Below, in pieces: positions 35,881 through 44,937 of a stretch of DNA of 64,000 nucleotides (within the stretch, counting starts at the first letter, position 1; the number at the start of each line of letters is the position of its first letter). The DNA comes from Candidatus Kuenenia stuttgartensis (GTDB taxonomy: Bacteria > Planctomycetota > Planctomycetia > Gemmatales > Gemmataceae). A program made the position numbers and the translations under genes. The notes below the pieces were generated by a model. It saw nothing but the letters and a program-made list of their open reading frames with translations. It made no database searches and was not told the DNA's origin. The stretch lies in assembly GCA_945875585.1 (NCBI GenBank), contig CAMCLK010000008.1, positions 1 to 64,000 of the forward strand, in the 5' to 3' direction.

Positions 35881-37202
35881 ATTCGTGGCCCTATTGCACG
35901 AATCGCCTGATCGATTCCACGCAGCACGCTTGTTTGGGAAAGTCTTGGAGAATCGAAGGCAGGTCTTAATGTTAAAGGAACATCGTCTGCGCGACACACT
36001 GTTCCCGAGGTTTCAAAGGCATAATTTGCCACGAAAAATGCCACCGTCGCACGATTCAAAGCTACTGTCGAGGTGCAATCCAGAACAACACAAGGGATCT
36101 TCGCTAAATGATCGAGAGCATCTTGAGGCAAATCAACCACTGAATTGGCAGAAATAATCAGAGCAGCATCGGCTTCTCCACGTTCCAAGATGCCAGACAC
36201 CGAAAATTCGCCGGGGTTGTACCTAGGGTACCCTCTTCCTAAATGCACGGCGCAGGGATACCCGGTTTGCCATGCGACCACATTTTCAGCGCCGTTTGAA
36301 TTACCACGTTCTCCCATCGGCATCGCGTAAAACCGAGTGAATTCGTTCAGTTCTTGCGCCAGTATCGTGGCCGCCTCCACGTTCATTTGGCCACCGGAAG
36401 TCGCTGACAGACCGGAACCGAAAAACAGAACACCAAATTGGCACGACCGCATCCGGTTAGCCAGATCCTGCAATTTCTCGAGCGGAATACCCGTTCTGGC
36501 TCCAATACTGTCTGCAACAACCACTCCCTTAATGAGCGCGCGCAGGCACCACAAAACTTCAAAATCTTTGCCGGGCATGACTTGAAGAAACTGATCGGCC
36601 TCAACGGCACTGGCAGTTTGGCAGATATCCACCACCACCACATGCCTGTCCTTGCGCCCATTGGGAGTGAACAATCCGGAAGCCTTTGTGGAATAGCGAT
36701 CGGCATGCCTCGGATGAGACTCGGTAGGGTTGGTGCCCCATAGCACAATTAAATCTGCCCGGTTTTTGACTTCGCCCAGCGAACAAGCCACTTTGCCAAC
36801 ACTCTGGAATGCCATACCAGACTGGCTGAAGGCCTGCCCCGCAGTCGTGTCGATACAACCACCCACCCGATCAGCAATGGCTACCGCCATGCGTTGGGCC
36901 TCGCCAACACTTTCAGATAAGCCATACACAATGGGAAACCGCGCATCCGCCAATATTTTGGCCGCTTTGGCGAATGCTTCTTCAAGCGGCACGGCAACAC
37001 CGTGAACCATCGCTCCTGTTTGAAGTTCAGCCCTGTAACCGAGATAATCAGCCCTGCCTAATTCACAGGCGTTTTCCGCATTTACAATCTGGTTACCTGC
37101 AATGGTGAGTTGAATGTCGTCGCACAAGCAACCGCAAAACGTGCAAACAGCGTCAGAAACCACGCGCAGGGAGGTGCGGTCGGTCTTGGGCGCAATGGCC
37201 AT
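35877..37202 (-). CDS. fhcB: Formyltransferase/hydrolase complex subunit B (FwdB/FmdB-like)
   Basis: The product is 441 residues from ATG 37202; a GTG at 37232 is upstream. The N-terminus carries CTFCGCLCDD, a C-x2-C-x3-C iron-sulfur motif. GEVKNRADLIVLWGTNPTES and HPRHADRYS are hallmarks of formylmethanofuran dehydrogenase subunit B. In archaeal FwdB/FmdB a Cys or Sec ligand for Mo/W sits in a segment like VCHGP; here the equivalent stretch reads TTAGQAFSQSG with no cysteine, as expected for the bacterial complex, which does not reduce CO2. A 26-bp perfect palindrome lies 67 bases upstream. It is first in the operon fhcB-fhcA-glnB-nudix. Confidence 0.92.
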   Translation of the reverse strand: MAIAPKTDRTSLRVVSDAVCTFCGCLCDDIQLTIAGNQIVNAENACELGRADYLGYRAELQTGAMVHGVAVPLEEAFAKAAKILADARFPIVYGLSESVGEAQRMAVAIADRVGGCIDTTAGQAFSQSGMAFQSVGKVACSLGEVKNRADLIVLWGTNPTESHPRHADRYSTKASGLFTPNGRKDRHVVVVDICQTASAVEADQFLQVMPGKDFEVLWCLRALIKGVVVADSIGARTGIPLEKLQDLANRMRSCQFGVLFFGSGLSATSGGQMNVEAATILAQELNEFTRFYAMPMGERGNSNGAENVVAWQTGYPCAVHLGRGYPRYNPGEFSVSGILERGEADAALIISANSVVDLPQDALDHLAKIPCVVLDCTSTVALNRATVAFFVANYAFETSGTVCRADDVPLTLRPAFDSPRLSQTSVLRGIDQAIRAIGPRI

Positions 37203-37268
37203 GGTTTTCCATTCCGGGGAGAGGGAAGGCACAGATTTATAGTACTTGGATGATCAGGCCATGTCGAT

Positions 37269-37294
37269 TCCCTTGCCACGTACGTGGCAAGGGA
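37269..37294. promoter_or_regulatory. Perfect 26-bp palindrome upstream of fhcB
   Basis: Thirteen bases (TCCCTTGCCACGT) are followed at once by their exact reverse complement. The site lies in the 104-base interval between the stop of the PVC-type cytochrome gene (37307) and the fhcB start (37202). Either it is an operator for the fhc operon, or it folds as a terminator hairpin for the upstream gene. No T-run follows on the minus strand, which favours an operator. Confidence 0.55.
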
Positions 37295-37306
37295 GACTGG
37301 AAGTCA

Positions 37307-40222
37307 TCATTTCTTGATTTGTGACATGACGTATGCCAACAGGTCGGCGGGTTCGCCGGGCTTGAGCCCTTCAAGCAAACCATCGGGCATGATGGACTGC
37401 TTGGTGGATGTGCGGGCCTCGATACGTGTCAATGGAACAGTGGTTTCTCCCTCAGCCGAACCAAGCACCAAATGTGTTGCCGTCTCCTGCTTGACAACGC
37501 CAACAAGAACCCGGCCGTCCTTGGTTTCCACAATGGTGCGCAGGTGTTCGCGGCCCACAACCGCGGAAGGATCCACAATATTCTCAAGCCAATAACGAAT
37601 TTCACCTCGCTGACCACCGGTAAGGTCTGGACCGAGGTTCCCTCCCTCACCAAACATTTTGTGACATACGCCGCAGGATCGGGCGAAAAGAGCCTTTCCT
37701 CGGACAGAGTCGCCCTTGGCAATCACTTCCGGGCTGAGCGCGCCGCGCCAACGCTCGAGCATCTGCTTGCGGTCGCCACTGATGGGTTGAATACTGCCCC
37801 ACGACTTTTCCAGTCTTTCAGTCAAAGCAGGATCCTTGAGCTCTGCAATCTGACGAGCCAAGTGAGCTGGCAATTCACGATGGTCGATAGCCTTGCTTTC
37901 AAGGGCATCCACCAGCACGCGCGCCCACGCTTTGCGGCCAACCAAAAGGCCGAGTATTCCCTGCCTGGCACGCGGAGCAGCCTTGGGCATTCCCGCGACA
38001 AGCCCTTGAGCCAACGATAGGTCTGCCCCTGTACCAATGGCTCTCAAGGCTGGTTCTGCCAGATCTTCATTTCCCAAATAACCCAATAAGAATTGCAGGT
38101 CGCCGCGCGGGCGTGCGGCCCAAGCATCGAGCGCCCCCGCACGGACTGGCATGGTATTACTCGAATCATCCGCCAAGGCTCGTAACGCGCCAGACACATC
38201 TGGTGTCGCGAAGACCTGCGCTAGGCGCATGGCCGCCAATCGGGTTTCAGCTTCAGGCCGTTTATCCAATACAGAGAAAGCCTTTTCCCACCCTTCAGGT
38301 GCAGCAACATTAGGCCGGCCTGCCATGCCATCGCCCCAACCAGCAAGAAGGAAACCTAATTGTGAAGGATGAACACCAGCAGATCCACCCATGGCGCGTA
38401 CCAACCACGTATCGCCTTCAGTAGTTCCAGCCACACGTCGGGCAATGAACCTCGCCAGTGGGGGAAGGCACGGTTGGGCCAACAATCGTTCACGGGCAGA
38501 AGCGGAAGCCGAAACAAGCGGTTCGATGCGATACCAGAGCAGCAGTGGAATCATGGGGTCGGCAATATCGCCCATATGGCGAGCCAATGGTTCCAGCAAA
38601 TCAAGCCTTTGTGCGGCTGGCAACTGGTCCGCTGCCGAAATCAGAGCCAAGCGCACGCGCGCCGATGGTTCCCCTTGGCGCACCTTGGCAATCCAAGCAT
38701 CAGCACGGCCTGCCAGCCCCAACCTGGCGCTCCACGCCCGCACGTTTTCATCTGAATCCTGAACGGTCGCATCCAGCACAGTTGCAGGAACACCCCCCAT
38801 ACCCGCAAGAGCCCACAAGGCCGTCAGGCGCACTCTACCGTCACTGCCTTGTGCCGTTGCAGCTTGTTCGATGGCGCCCAGAACATTCCGACGATCGGGT
38901 CCAAGATCTCCCCTGTCGAAGCGTGTTCTCAAGGTCATGCGGGCCTGCTCTTCAAGCCAGCCATCGCCCGAAGCAAGCAATGAGACAAGGCCAGCCGAAG
39001 ACAGACTGGCAGGTTTTTCCTGCCGTGGCAGATCCTTGCTCGGCACCACCCGATAAATTCGGCCAGTCACACCATCGGTTTTTTCGTAGTTGTGGCATTC
39101 ACCGGTATCGGACCAGTCTGTGACAAAAATGGAAGCGTCTGGTCCCTGAGCCACCACGAGGCCACGGAACCATGGATCACCAGACTGAATTGGATCGGGC
39201 CGGTGAACCGCCTTATAAGTTGATCCATTGCGCTCCAACAGATCGGAATTAACCCGCATGCCATGGATATTCGCCATCAACGCGCAACCGTTCACGCCCT
39301 CTGGAAAGGCAGGATGCCGAACGATAGCGAGGCCCGCATGGGCGTGACCACCACCGGCAACCGAATGCACACCCTGACCGCCACGTGAACTGGTCCAGTG
39401 CCCACCACCCCAGTGGAGGTGATCGGCGATGGTGGGCATCAGTTGGTAAGCATAAGGGTTGGGATCATTGCCAAACATACGTTCAAAACGGGCGCCAGGA
39501 GCGGCATGCCAAAGGTGTGCAATCACGCAATTGGAAATAAAAGCCTCGCCTGTCGCATCAAAATCAAGCCCCCATGGATTGGTGGTGCCATGAGCCACCA
39601 CATCGAAACGGGCTGTGCGCGGATCATACCGCCACACTCCACAATTAAAATTCACACGCTTATCTGCCGGTGTACCTGGAGCACCAACCGATGCGTTACC
39701 CAAAATACCATTGCACCCCCACAACCAGCCATCTGGCCCAAAACGCAAACTGCTAACCACATTGTGCTTGGCCTTCAGGTCCCAACCGTCCAAAACCACT
39801 TTTGCAGGGCCATCGGGGCGATCGTCGCCATTCGCGTCTGGAATTACGACAAGATTAGGAGTGGCGGCCAACCACACTCCTCCAGCGCCCAAGGCAATTC
39901 CCGAGACATTGGTTAAACCATCAGCAAAAACAGTTCGCTTATCTGCTTTGCCGTCTCCATCAGTATCTTCCAATATCACGACGCGATCCAAGCCTTTGGA
40001 TCCATCTATAATCCATTTAGGGTACGAAAAGTTTTCCACCACCCAAACACGGCCCTTGGCATCTGTTGTCATGGCCATGGGCTGGGAAATCATCGGTTCA
40101 CTGGCAAACAATGTCGATTTCATGCCTGCTGGCACCACAAGGCTGCGCGCGGCAGCTTCTGGTGGCAGGGGCCGGTCGATCTGAAGAAACACGGCACCAA
40201 AAATGGAGAGAAGCAATGACAT
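37307..40222 (-). CDS. PVC-type heme-binding dehydrogenase (beta-propeller, HEAT-like, cytochrome c)
   Basis: The product is 971 residues from ATG 40222, with GAGGTG upstream. A signal sequence (MSLLLSIFGAVFLQI) is followed by a soluble quinoprotein-like propeller domain (for example GRVWVVENFSYPKW, LEDTDGDGKADKRTVFADGL, WGCNGILGN, FVTDWSDTGECHNYEKTDGV). A helical HEAT-like region spans about 430-790. A c-type cytochrome domain has CGVCH and the distal segment GGNLGPDLTGG. This architecture is typical of planctomycete membrane-associated dehydrogenases. The propeller probably oxidises an organic substrate, perhaps a sugar or alcohol, and passes electrons to heme. A paralogue lies 16 bases upstream. 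Confidence 0.93.
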   Translation of the reverse strand: MSLLLSIFGAVFLQIDRPLPPEAAARSLVVPAGMKSTLFASEPMISQPMAMTTDAKGRVWVVENFSYPKWIIDGSKGLDRVVILEDTDGDGKADKRTVFADGLTNVSGIALGAGGVWLAATPNLVVIPDANGDDRPDGPAKVVLDGWDLKAKHNVVSSLRFGPDGWLWGCNGILGNASVGAPGTPADKRVNFNCGVWRYDPRTARFDVVAHGTTNPWGLDFDATGEAFISNCVIAHLWHAAPGARFERMFGNDPNPYAYQLMPTIADHLHWGGGHWTSSRGGQGVHSVAGGGHAHAGLAIVRHPAFPEGVNGCALMANIHGMRVNSDLLERNGSTYKAVHRPDPIQSGDPWFRGLVVAQGPDASIFVTDWSDTGECHNYEKTDGVTGRIYRVVPSKDLPRQEKPASLSSAGLVSLLASGDGWLEEQARMTLRTRFDRGDLGPDRRNVLGAIEQAATAQGSDGRVRLTALWALAGMGGVPATVLDATVQDSDENVRAWSARLGLAGRADAWIAKVRQGEPSARVRLALISAADQLPAAQRLDLLEPLARHMGDIADPMIPLLLWYRIEPLVSASASARERLLAQPCLPPLARFIARRVAGTTEGDTWLVRAMGGSAGVHPSQLGFLLAGWGDGMAGRPNVAAPEGWEKAFSVLDKRPEAETRLAAMRLAQVFATPDVSGALRALADDSSNTMPVRAGALDAWAARPRGDLQFLLGYLGNEDLAEPALRAIGTGADLSLAQGLVAGMPKAAPRARQGILGLLVGRKAWARVLVDALESKAIDHRELPAHLARQIAELKDPALTERLEKSWGSIQPISGDRKQMLERWRGALSPEVIAKGDSVRGKALFARSCGVCHKMFGEGGNLGPDLTGGQRGEIRYWLENIVDPSAVVGREHLRTIVETKDGRVLVGVVKQETATHLVLGSAEGETTVPLTRIEARTSTKQSIMPDGLLEGLKPGEPADLLAYVMSQIKK

Positions 40223-40238
40223 CGGACACCTCAAAAAA

Positions 40239-43181
40239 CTACCGCACCGAAGGCGGGTTTCGTAAGTAAGCGAAAAAGTGCGCCAGATCTTCGTCTGGCA
40301 GGCCATCCAGTAACTTGTCGGGCATCAGCGACTGGGGAGAAGCACTGATACTTTCAATACGGGAACGGGGCAAGGTGACACGTTCATTTTTGGCGTCAGC
40401 CACCACAACCGCATTGGCATTGGCTTCGATCACGACGCCCGTAATAACCCGCCCTTCGGTTGTTTCAATCACTTGCGACTGAAACTCAGGGCGAATCGAT
40501 GCCGAAGGGTCCACAATATTGCCAATCAGGTGCATTAAGTTCGAACGATCTGCAGTGGTCAGGTCCGGACCAAGTTTAATGCCTTCACCCTGAAACTGGT
40601 GGCAGCCTGCGCACTGCTTGCGGAAAATTTCCCGGCCGCGGACAGCGTCAGCTTTACCATGGCGATTCACAACAAGGTTGATGTAACTAATACGCGCCTG
40701 TTTCTCTCCGGGCGTGGCTGAGAGTCGGCCAAACCGTTTCTCAACCCAAGGGTTAATAACCGGGTCGTTCAATTGGGCCAAACGGCGGGCCTCTTCAACC
40801 GACAGATCAGCCTGTGCCACTTGTCCAGCATCCACGGCCTTCAGAAACAACCCAGCAGTATCGGACCTAGATATTAAAAGTGATCTTGCGGCAGCACGCT
40901 CGCCGGCGGGCATGAGTTTGTACCCTGAAATAACATCGCCCACCCAATCGACACCCGCAAGCCGAGCCACTGCACCAAGAGCAGCTTTGCGCCCGACAGC
41001 ATCATTTCCACGCACCCATGTTCTAGCAAGCAGTCCTGTCGAAACAGGATCGATGGCAACTGCCAGATCCATCAACCCGGCGCGTTCAGCCATGGGGGCA
41101 TTAACGTCCGCCACGCGAGCGAGAATTGCCGTGCGCGTGGCAGGATCTCCAAGCCTTCCTGCCAAGCGAACAAGACGCTGATCCGACGATTTCCCCATGG
41201 CCTGCGCTAATGCCTTCAATCCTTCAGGTGGAGCGGCAAGAACAACACCTGCCAAGGCCTGCTCCATTCCTTCAACCATCTGTTTTCGACGTGCCGGATC
41301 TTCTGTTCCGCTATCATTCCACAGAGTTGCCAGCGCCACCGATTCCCCATCCAAGCGGGAAGTCAACCAACGACGAGACAACCTCGAAGCAATATGCGCC
41401 CTAAAAACAGGATAATCCCAAGCTGAGTTTTCCTTCACCCAAACTGCTACCGCTGCGGGTGACCGACCGGCAACTGTTTCCACAGCCCACCACGACAGCA
41501 ATGGAATGAATGGGTCAGCCGAAGCCGATGCGTCCTTCAAGACAGGAACCAGCATCGCAAGTGCCTGCTCATCCGGTAGTCGTTTTGCAGTTGCTGCTGC
41601 CTGTGACAGCACAATGGGAGATTTTTCAGAAGCCAATGATGTCTTTACCACAGAAACCAGATCGGCTGGAATGCGACCCGTATCGCCAACCAAGCGGATA
41701 GCCCATGATCGCATATGTTCGGATGGATGCGTCAATGCGCGTCTGGCCCGGTCCCCGGTCAATGGTTCAATTCCATGAGCGGCCCACAACGCTTCTAGCG
41801 CCAAAGCGTTGTCGGAACCCGAGATGAGCCGATCGAGAAAGGGCAATACCGCCACAGCATGCCTTTCGGCCAGCAATCGCCTCGCCTCGCGGCGCCACCA
41901 AACGTTGGAGTTGGAAAGCAGTTCAACAAGTTCTTGAGATGTCTTTTTATTGATGTTGAATGGTGCAAAAGGAGGAGCGTCCTTTATATGTAAGCGATAA
42001 ATCCGTCCATTGGATCTGTCCCACGTATCAAGCGGGTCGAGGTGTGTCGCGCGCTTGTCGTACCAATCGACCACATATACTGCGGCATCTGGTCCGACGA
42101 GCAGATCAATTGGGCGGAACCAGTTGTCGCGAGCATCGATGGCTGTGCCTGCATGATGAGCTTTGAAAGTGGAACCAGAAGGCTCTAATTGGTGCCAATT
42201 CACCACGCTGGAAAGCAAATTACCCGCTATATATTGGTTTTCACGTTCGGGCCCAAATGCTCCGCCCTGATAAATGACACCACCACACGTCACATGCCCT
42301 CCCTCAAATTTCTGATAGGGAACATGTTCGAAATAACCGTAGGCGTGGGAGTTGTGAAGTGGTCCGTGTTTGGAAAAGCCTTTCACGTGATACGCGCCCT
42401 GCATCTGGTGCAACATGGCATGGCCACCGTAGTTGGTACCTGCCATCAATTGTCCATGTCGGTCAAAATCGAGCCCCCAAGTGTTGCCTCCACCTTCACT
42501 GAACAATTCAAAAGCACGCGTCACAGGATGGTAGCGCCAGATTCCCTGCTGAAATTCAATGCCACGAACTTTGGCTGTTACCGTGCTTCCCTGAGCGCCA
42601 TAAAGCCAACCGTCTGGCCCCCATACCATGCTATTGGCATGGGCATGGGAGTCTTCCATACCAAACCCGGAAAGAAGGACCTCCGGATCGCCATCTGGAA
42701 GATCGTCTCCATTTTTGTCGGGATAAAAAAGCAGGTAAGGAGACTGAAGCACATATACGCCGCCATGGCCGAGCGCGAGAGCTGTGGCCAAGTTGAGGCC
42801 AGTGACAAAGTCTTTGGATTTTCGAAATCTGCCTTGCGCGTCTGGATCCTCTAGAATGGTAATACGATCCGCACCACGAGGCCCGCGAGGTGGTGGATCG
42901 GGCACTTTGTCCCAAACCGTTCTCAGATATTGATCTTGCGTAACGGGCTTCAGCCCCGCCGGATTGGGGTATTGAAGATACTGAATAACCCACATTCTGC
43001 CACGGCCATCAAACGAAATACTCAGAGGCTGCCTAACCAGCGGTTCCGAGGCAATCAATCTGGCTTCGAAACCAGAGGGAACCGACATGCGGGCCAATGA
43101 TTGTTCTGGGGAATACCCCTGAGCGCCAGCAACACCTGCAAGAGTCAGGCAAAAAACCAAAGACGTGATCAGCCTGAGCAT
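40239..43181 (-). CDS. PVC-type heme-binding dehydrogenase, paralogue
   Basis: The product is 980 residues from ATG 43181, with GGAGA eight bases upstream. Its layout matches the next gene: signal peptide (MLRLITSLVFCLTLAGVAGA), propeller (GRGRMWVIQYLQYPNP, LEDPDAQGRF, YGAQGSTVTAKVRG, VVDWYDKRATHLDPLD), HEAT-like helices, and a cytochrome c domain with CAGCH followed by EGIKLGPDLT. Sequence identity between the two is only partial, so the tandem pair is old and the substrates may differ. The genes are 16 bases apart and must be co-transcribed. Confidence 0.93.
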   Translation of the reverse strand: MLRLITSLVFCLTLAGVAGAQGYSPEQSLARMSVPSGFEARLIASEPLVRQPLSISFDGRGRMWVIQYLQYPNPAGLKPVTQDQYLRTVWDKVPDPPPRGPRGADRITILEDPDAQGRFRKSKDFVTGLNLATALALGHGGVYVLQSPYLLFYPDKNGDDLPDGDPEVLLSGFGMEDSHAHANSMVWGPDGWLYGAQGSTVTAKVRGIEFQQGIWRYHPVTRAFELFSEGGGNTWGLDFDRHGQLMAGTNYGGHAMLHQMQGAYHVKGFSKHGPLHNSHAYGYFEHVPYQKFEGGHVTCGGVIYQGGAFGPERENQYIAGNLLSSVVNWHQLEPSGSTFKAHHAGTAIDARDNWFRPIDLLVGPDAAVYVVDWYDKRATHLDPLDTWDRSNGRIYRLHIKDAPPFAPFNINKKTSQELVELLSNSNVWWRREARRLLAERHAVAVLPFLDRLISGSDNALALEALWAAHGIEPLTGDRARRALTHPSEHMRSWAIRLVGDTGRIPADLVSVVKTSLASEKSPIVLSQAAATAKRLPDEQALAMLVPVLKDASASADPFIPLLSWWAVETVAGRSPAAVAVWVKENSAWDYPVFRAHIASRLSRRWLTSRLDGESVALATLWNDSGTEDPARRKQMVEGMEQALAGVVLAAPPEGLKALAQAMGKSSDQRLVRLAGRLGDPATRTAILARVADVNAPMAERAGLMDLAVAIDPVSTGLLARTWVRGNDAVGRKAALGAVARLAGVDWVGDVISGYKLMPAGERAAARSLLISRSDTAGLFLKAVDAGQVAQADLSVEEARRLAQLNDPVINPWVEKRFGRLSATPGEKQARISYINLVVNRHGKADAVRGREIFRKQCAGCHQFQGEGIKLGPDLTTADRSNLMHLIGNIVDPSASIRPEFQSQVIETTEGRVITGVVIEANANAVVVADAKNERVTLPRSRIESISASPQSLMPDKLLDGLPDEDLAHFFAYLRNPPSVR

Positions 43182-43272
43182 AGGGTTGATCTCCGGGCAG
43201 GTACGTGCCAACAAGGGGGATCAGCAGTTTACACTGGCGATTTACCCTTCGCAACAACCGACCCGGCACCCG

Positions 43273-44145
43273 TTAGTTCAATCGGGGGTCAAGCAGCATG
43301 GCGGCAGGTCCAGCTGGCGCAGGAACAGCCATGGGCTTTGGCAACTCAATGGGCTTGCTGGGAACCGGAGATAATTTCGGATCGGGTAGTGGCGCTGTTG
43401 GAGCAAGCGGGGTTGGTACAGGAAGCGATTCCTTTTCCGAACCAACGGCAGGTGGACTGACTGGCCCGGGAACTGGGGTCAAAGGCAATGGCGCGGACAA
43501 CGAACCGGGCAAGGACATCGATTGCTCAACAGGCGGCTTGATACTCAGATCTTTTTCTGCTTCGAAACGCCTACCGTCCTCCAGAGTGAAACTCGCCAAA
43601 ATCTTGATTCTCGACGACCTTGGAATCGTTTGCCATCCCACGGTGAGCACATACCCGGAGGTCAGAAGACCCTGTTTCCATGAGGCTCGCAACTGTTCGG
43701 CATTGAAATCCCATGTTCCGACTGGTGATTTCAGCCCCTGAGAATCCACCTCCATTACCATGATCGTGGCGCAGGCAGGTGCACGAACCAACCGTCCATC
43801 AGAATCTCGCGGTTCCAGAACAACCTGCAAACCTTCATCACCGGGCAAGCGATCATCGTCGACAGCAGTCGTGGAACGTCCAACCACCAACGATCTTACT
43901 GGATACAGAGGTGTGAATGGATCGTTTGTCGATGGTCCGGCTAAACCGCGGGTGGCACGCACCTCGGTCTGCAAGGCTAGGTTATAGCCAGCCAACTTAT
44001 CGACATCGTTTTGGAGATCGTAGATCCATTGATCACGGGCACGAATGGTGGTTTCCAGCTTATCTTTGCCGGAAGAGCGGCAAGCTGGAAGCAATACCAC
44101 GGGCGCCAAAGCCAAACTAAGGCAAATAAACGGACGAAAACGCAT
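43273..44145 (-). CDS. Lipoprotein with a proline-rich tail, unknown function
   Basis: The product is 290 residues. The N-terminus MRFRPFICLSLALAPVVLLP followed by ACRSSG is a lipoprotein signal with lipidation at the cysteine of LPAC. A short coiled-coil-like stretch follows (RDQWIYDLQNDVDKLAGYNL), then a beta-rich middle domain (about 80-200), and finally a Pro/Ala/Val-rich, probably disordered tail of about 90 residues. I do not recognise the family. It lies between clpP and the PVC-type dehydrogenases on the same strand and may head the latter transcript. Confidence 0.8.
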   Translation of the reverse strand: MRFRPFICLSLALAPVVLLPACRSSGKDKLETTIRARDQWIYDLQNDVDKLAGYNLALQTEVRATRGLAGPSTNDPFTPLYPVRSLVVGRSTTAVDDDRLPGDEGLQVVLEPRDSDGRLVRAPACATIMVMEVDSQGLKSPVGTWDFNAEQLRASWKQGLLTSGYVLTVGWQTIPRSSRIKILASFTLEDGRRFEAEKDLSIKPPVEQSMSLPGSLSAPLPLTPVPGPVSPPAVGSEKESLPVPTPLAPTAPLPDPKLSPVPSKPIELPKPMAVPAPAGPAAMLLDPRLN

Positions 44146-44235
44146 GAAGTCCCCCAGCCTACGGCGTCGCTCCGGGAGGGCGCTTCCTGCGCATCGACCC
44201 CGAATCGACCACCCGCATGGGGGACGAAACGGGGC

Positions 44236-44838
44236 TTAGGAGACCAGGTGACCTTTGGGCATGCTATCGATCACGTGATCAATAAGCCCATATTCCTTGG
44301 CTTCCTGGGCCGTCATGAAATTGTCGCGATCCGTATCTTTTTCAACTCTTTCCAGAGGCTGACCTGTCAGCTTGCTCAACAGTTGATTCATTTCATTCTT
44401 GGTGCGCAGCAAGTGGCGCGTGCGGATCTCAATGTCTGTGGCAGGACCACGGGCACCACCCAGCACCTGGTGAATCATCACCTCGGCGTGGGGAAGCGCA
44501 TGGCGCTTGCCATGAGTTCCAGCAGCAAGAAGAGTCGAACCCATGCTGGCTGCCAAGCCAATGCAGTAGGTGGCGACATCACACGAAACATATCGCATAA
44601 TATCAAATATACCCATCCCAGCGGTTACTGAACCACCAGGTGAGTTGATGTACATGTGGATATCGGCCTTGGAATCGAGTTTGTGCAGGTAGAGCATCTG
44701 GGCTATGACCAGATTGGCACTATCATCGTCTACTTCGCCAAGCATGAAGATAATACGCTCTTCCAACAGGCGACCGTACAGGTCAATGACCCGTTCCTGC
44801 TCGCCGCGACGTTCAAGGACAAACGGAATCTGCGGCAT
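44236..44838 (-). CDS. clpP: ATP-dependent Clp protease proteolytic subunit, copy 1
   Basis: The product is 200 residues, the normal ClpP length. The catalytic serine is in IGLAASMGS, the histidine in [10 protein letters not shown], and the aspartate downstream near [31 protein letters not shown] is the oxyanion-hole region. ClpP forms a 14-mer barrel fed by ClpX, ClpA or ClpC. It is the third gene of the run tig-clpP-clpP on the minus strand; clpX, often next, does not follow. Confidence 0.97.
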   Translation of the reverse strand: MPQIPFVLERRGEQERVIDLYGRLLEERIIFMLGEVDDDSANLVIAQMLYLHKLDSKADIHMYINSPGGSVTAGMGIFDIMRYVSCDVATYCIGLAASMGSTLLAAGTHGKRHALPHAEVMIHQVLGGARGPATDIEIRTRHLLRTKNEMNQLLSKLTGQPLERVEKDTDRDNFMTAQEAKEYGLIDHVIDSMPKGHLVS

Positions 44839-44937
44839 GGTACCCCTCTCCAGCCCGCGCCAGAGTCCGATTCAACATCGGTAACTGGCAGCGGTAAACT
44901 TCAGGAAATTGTCAGTTAAAAACAGGAATCAACCAAA

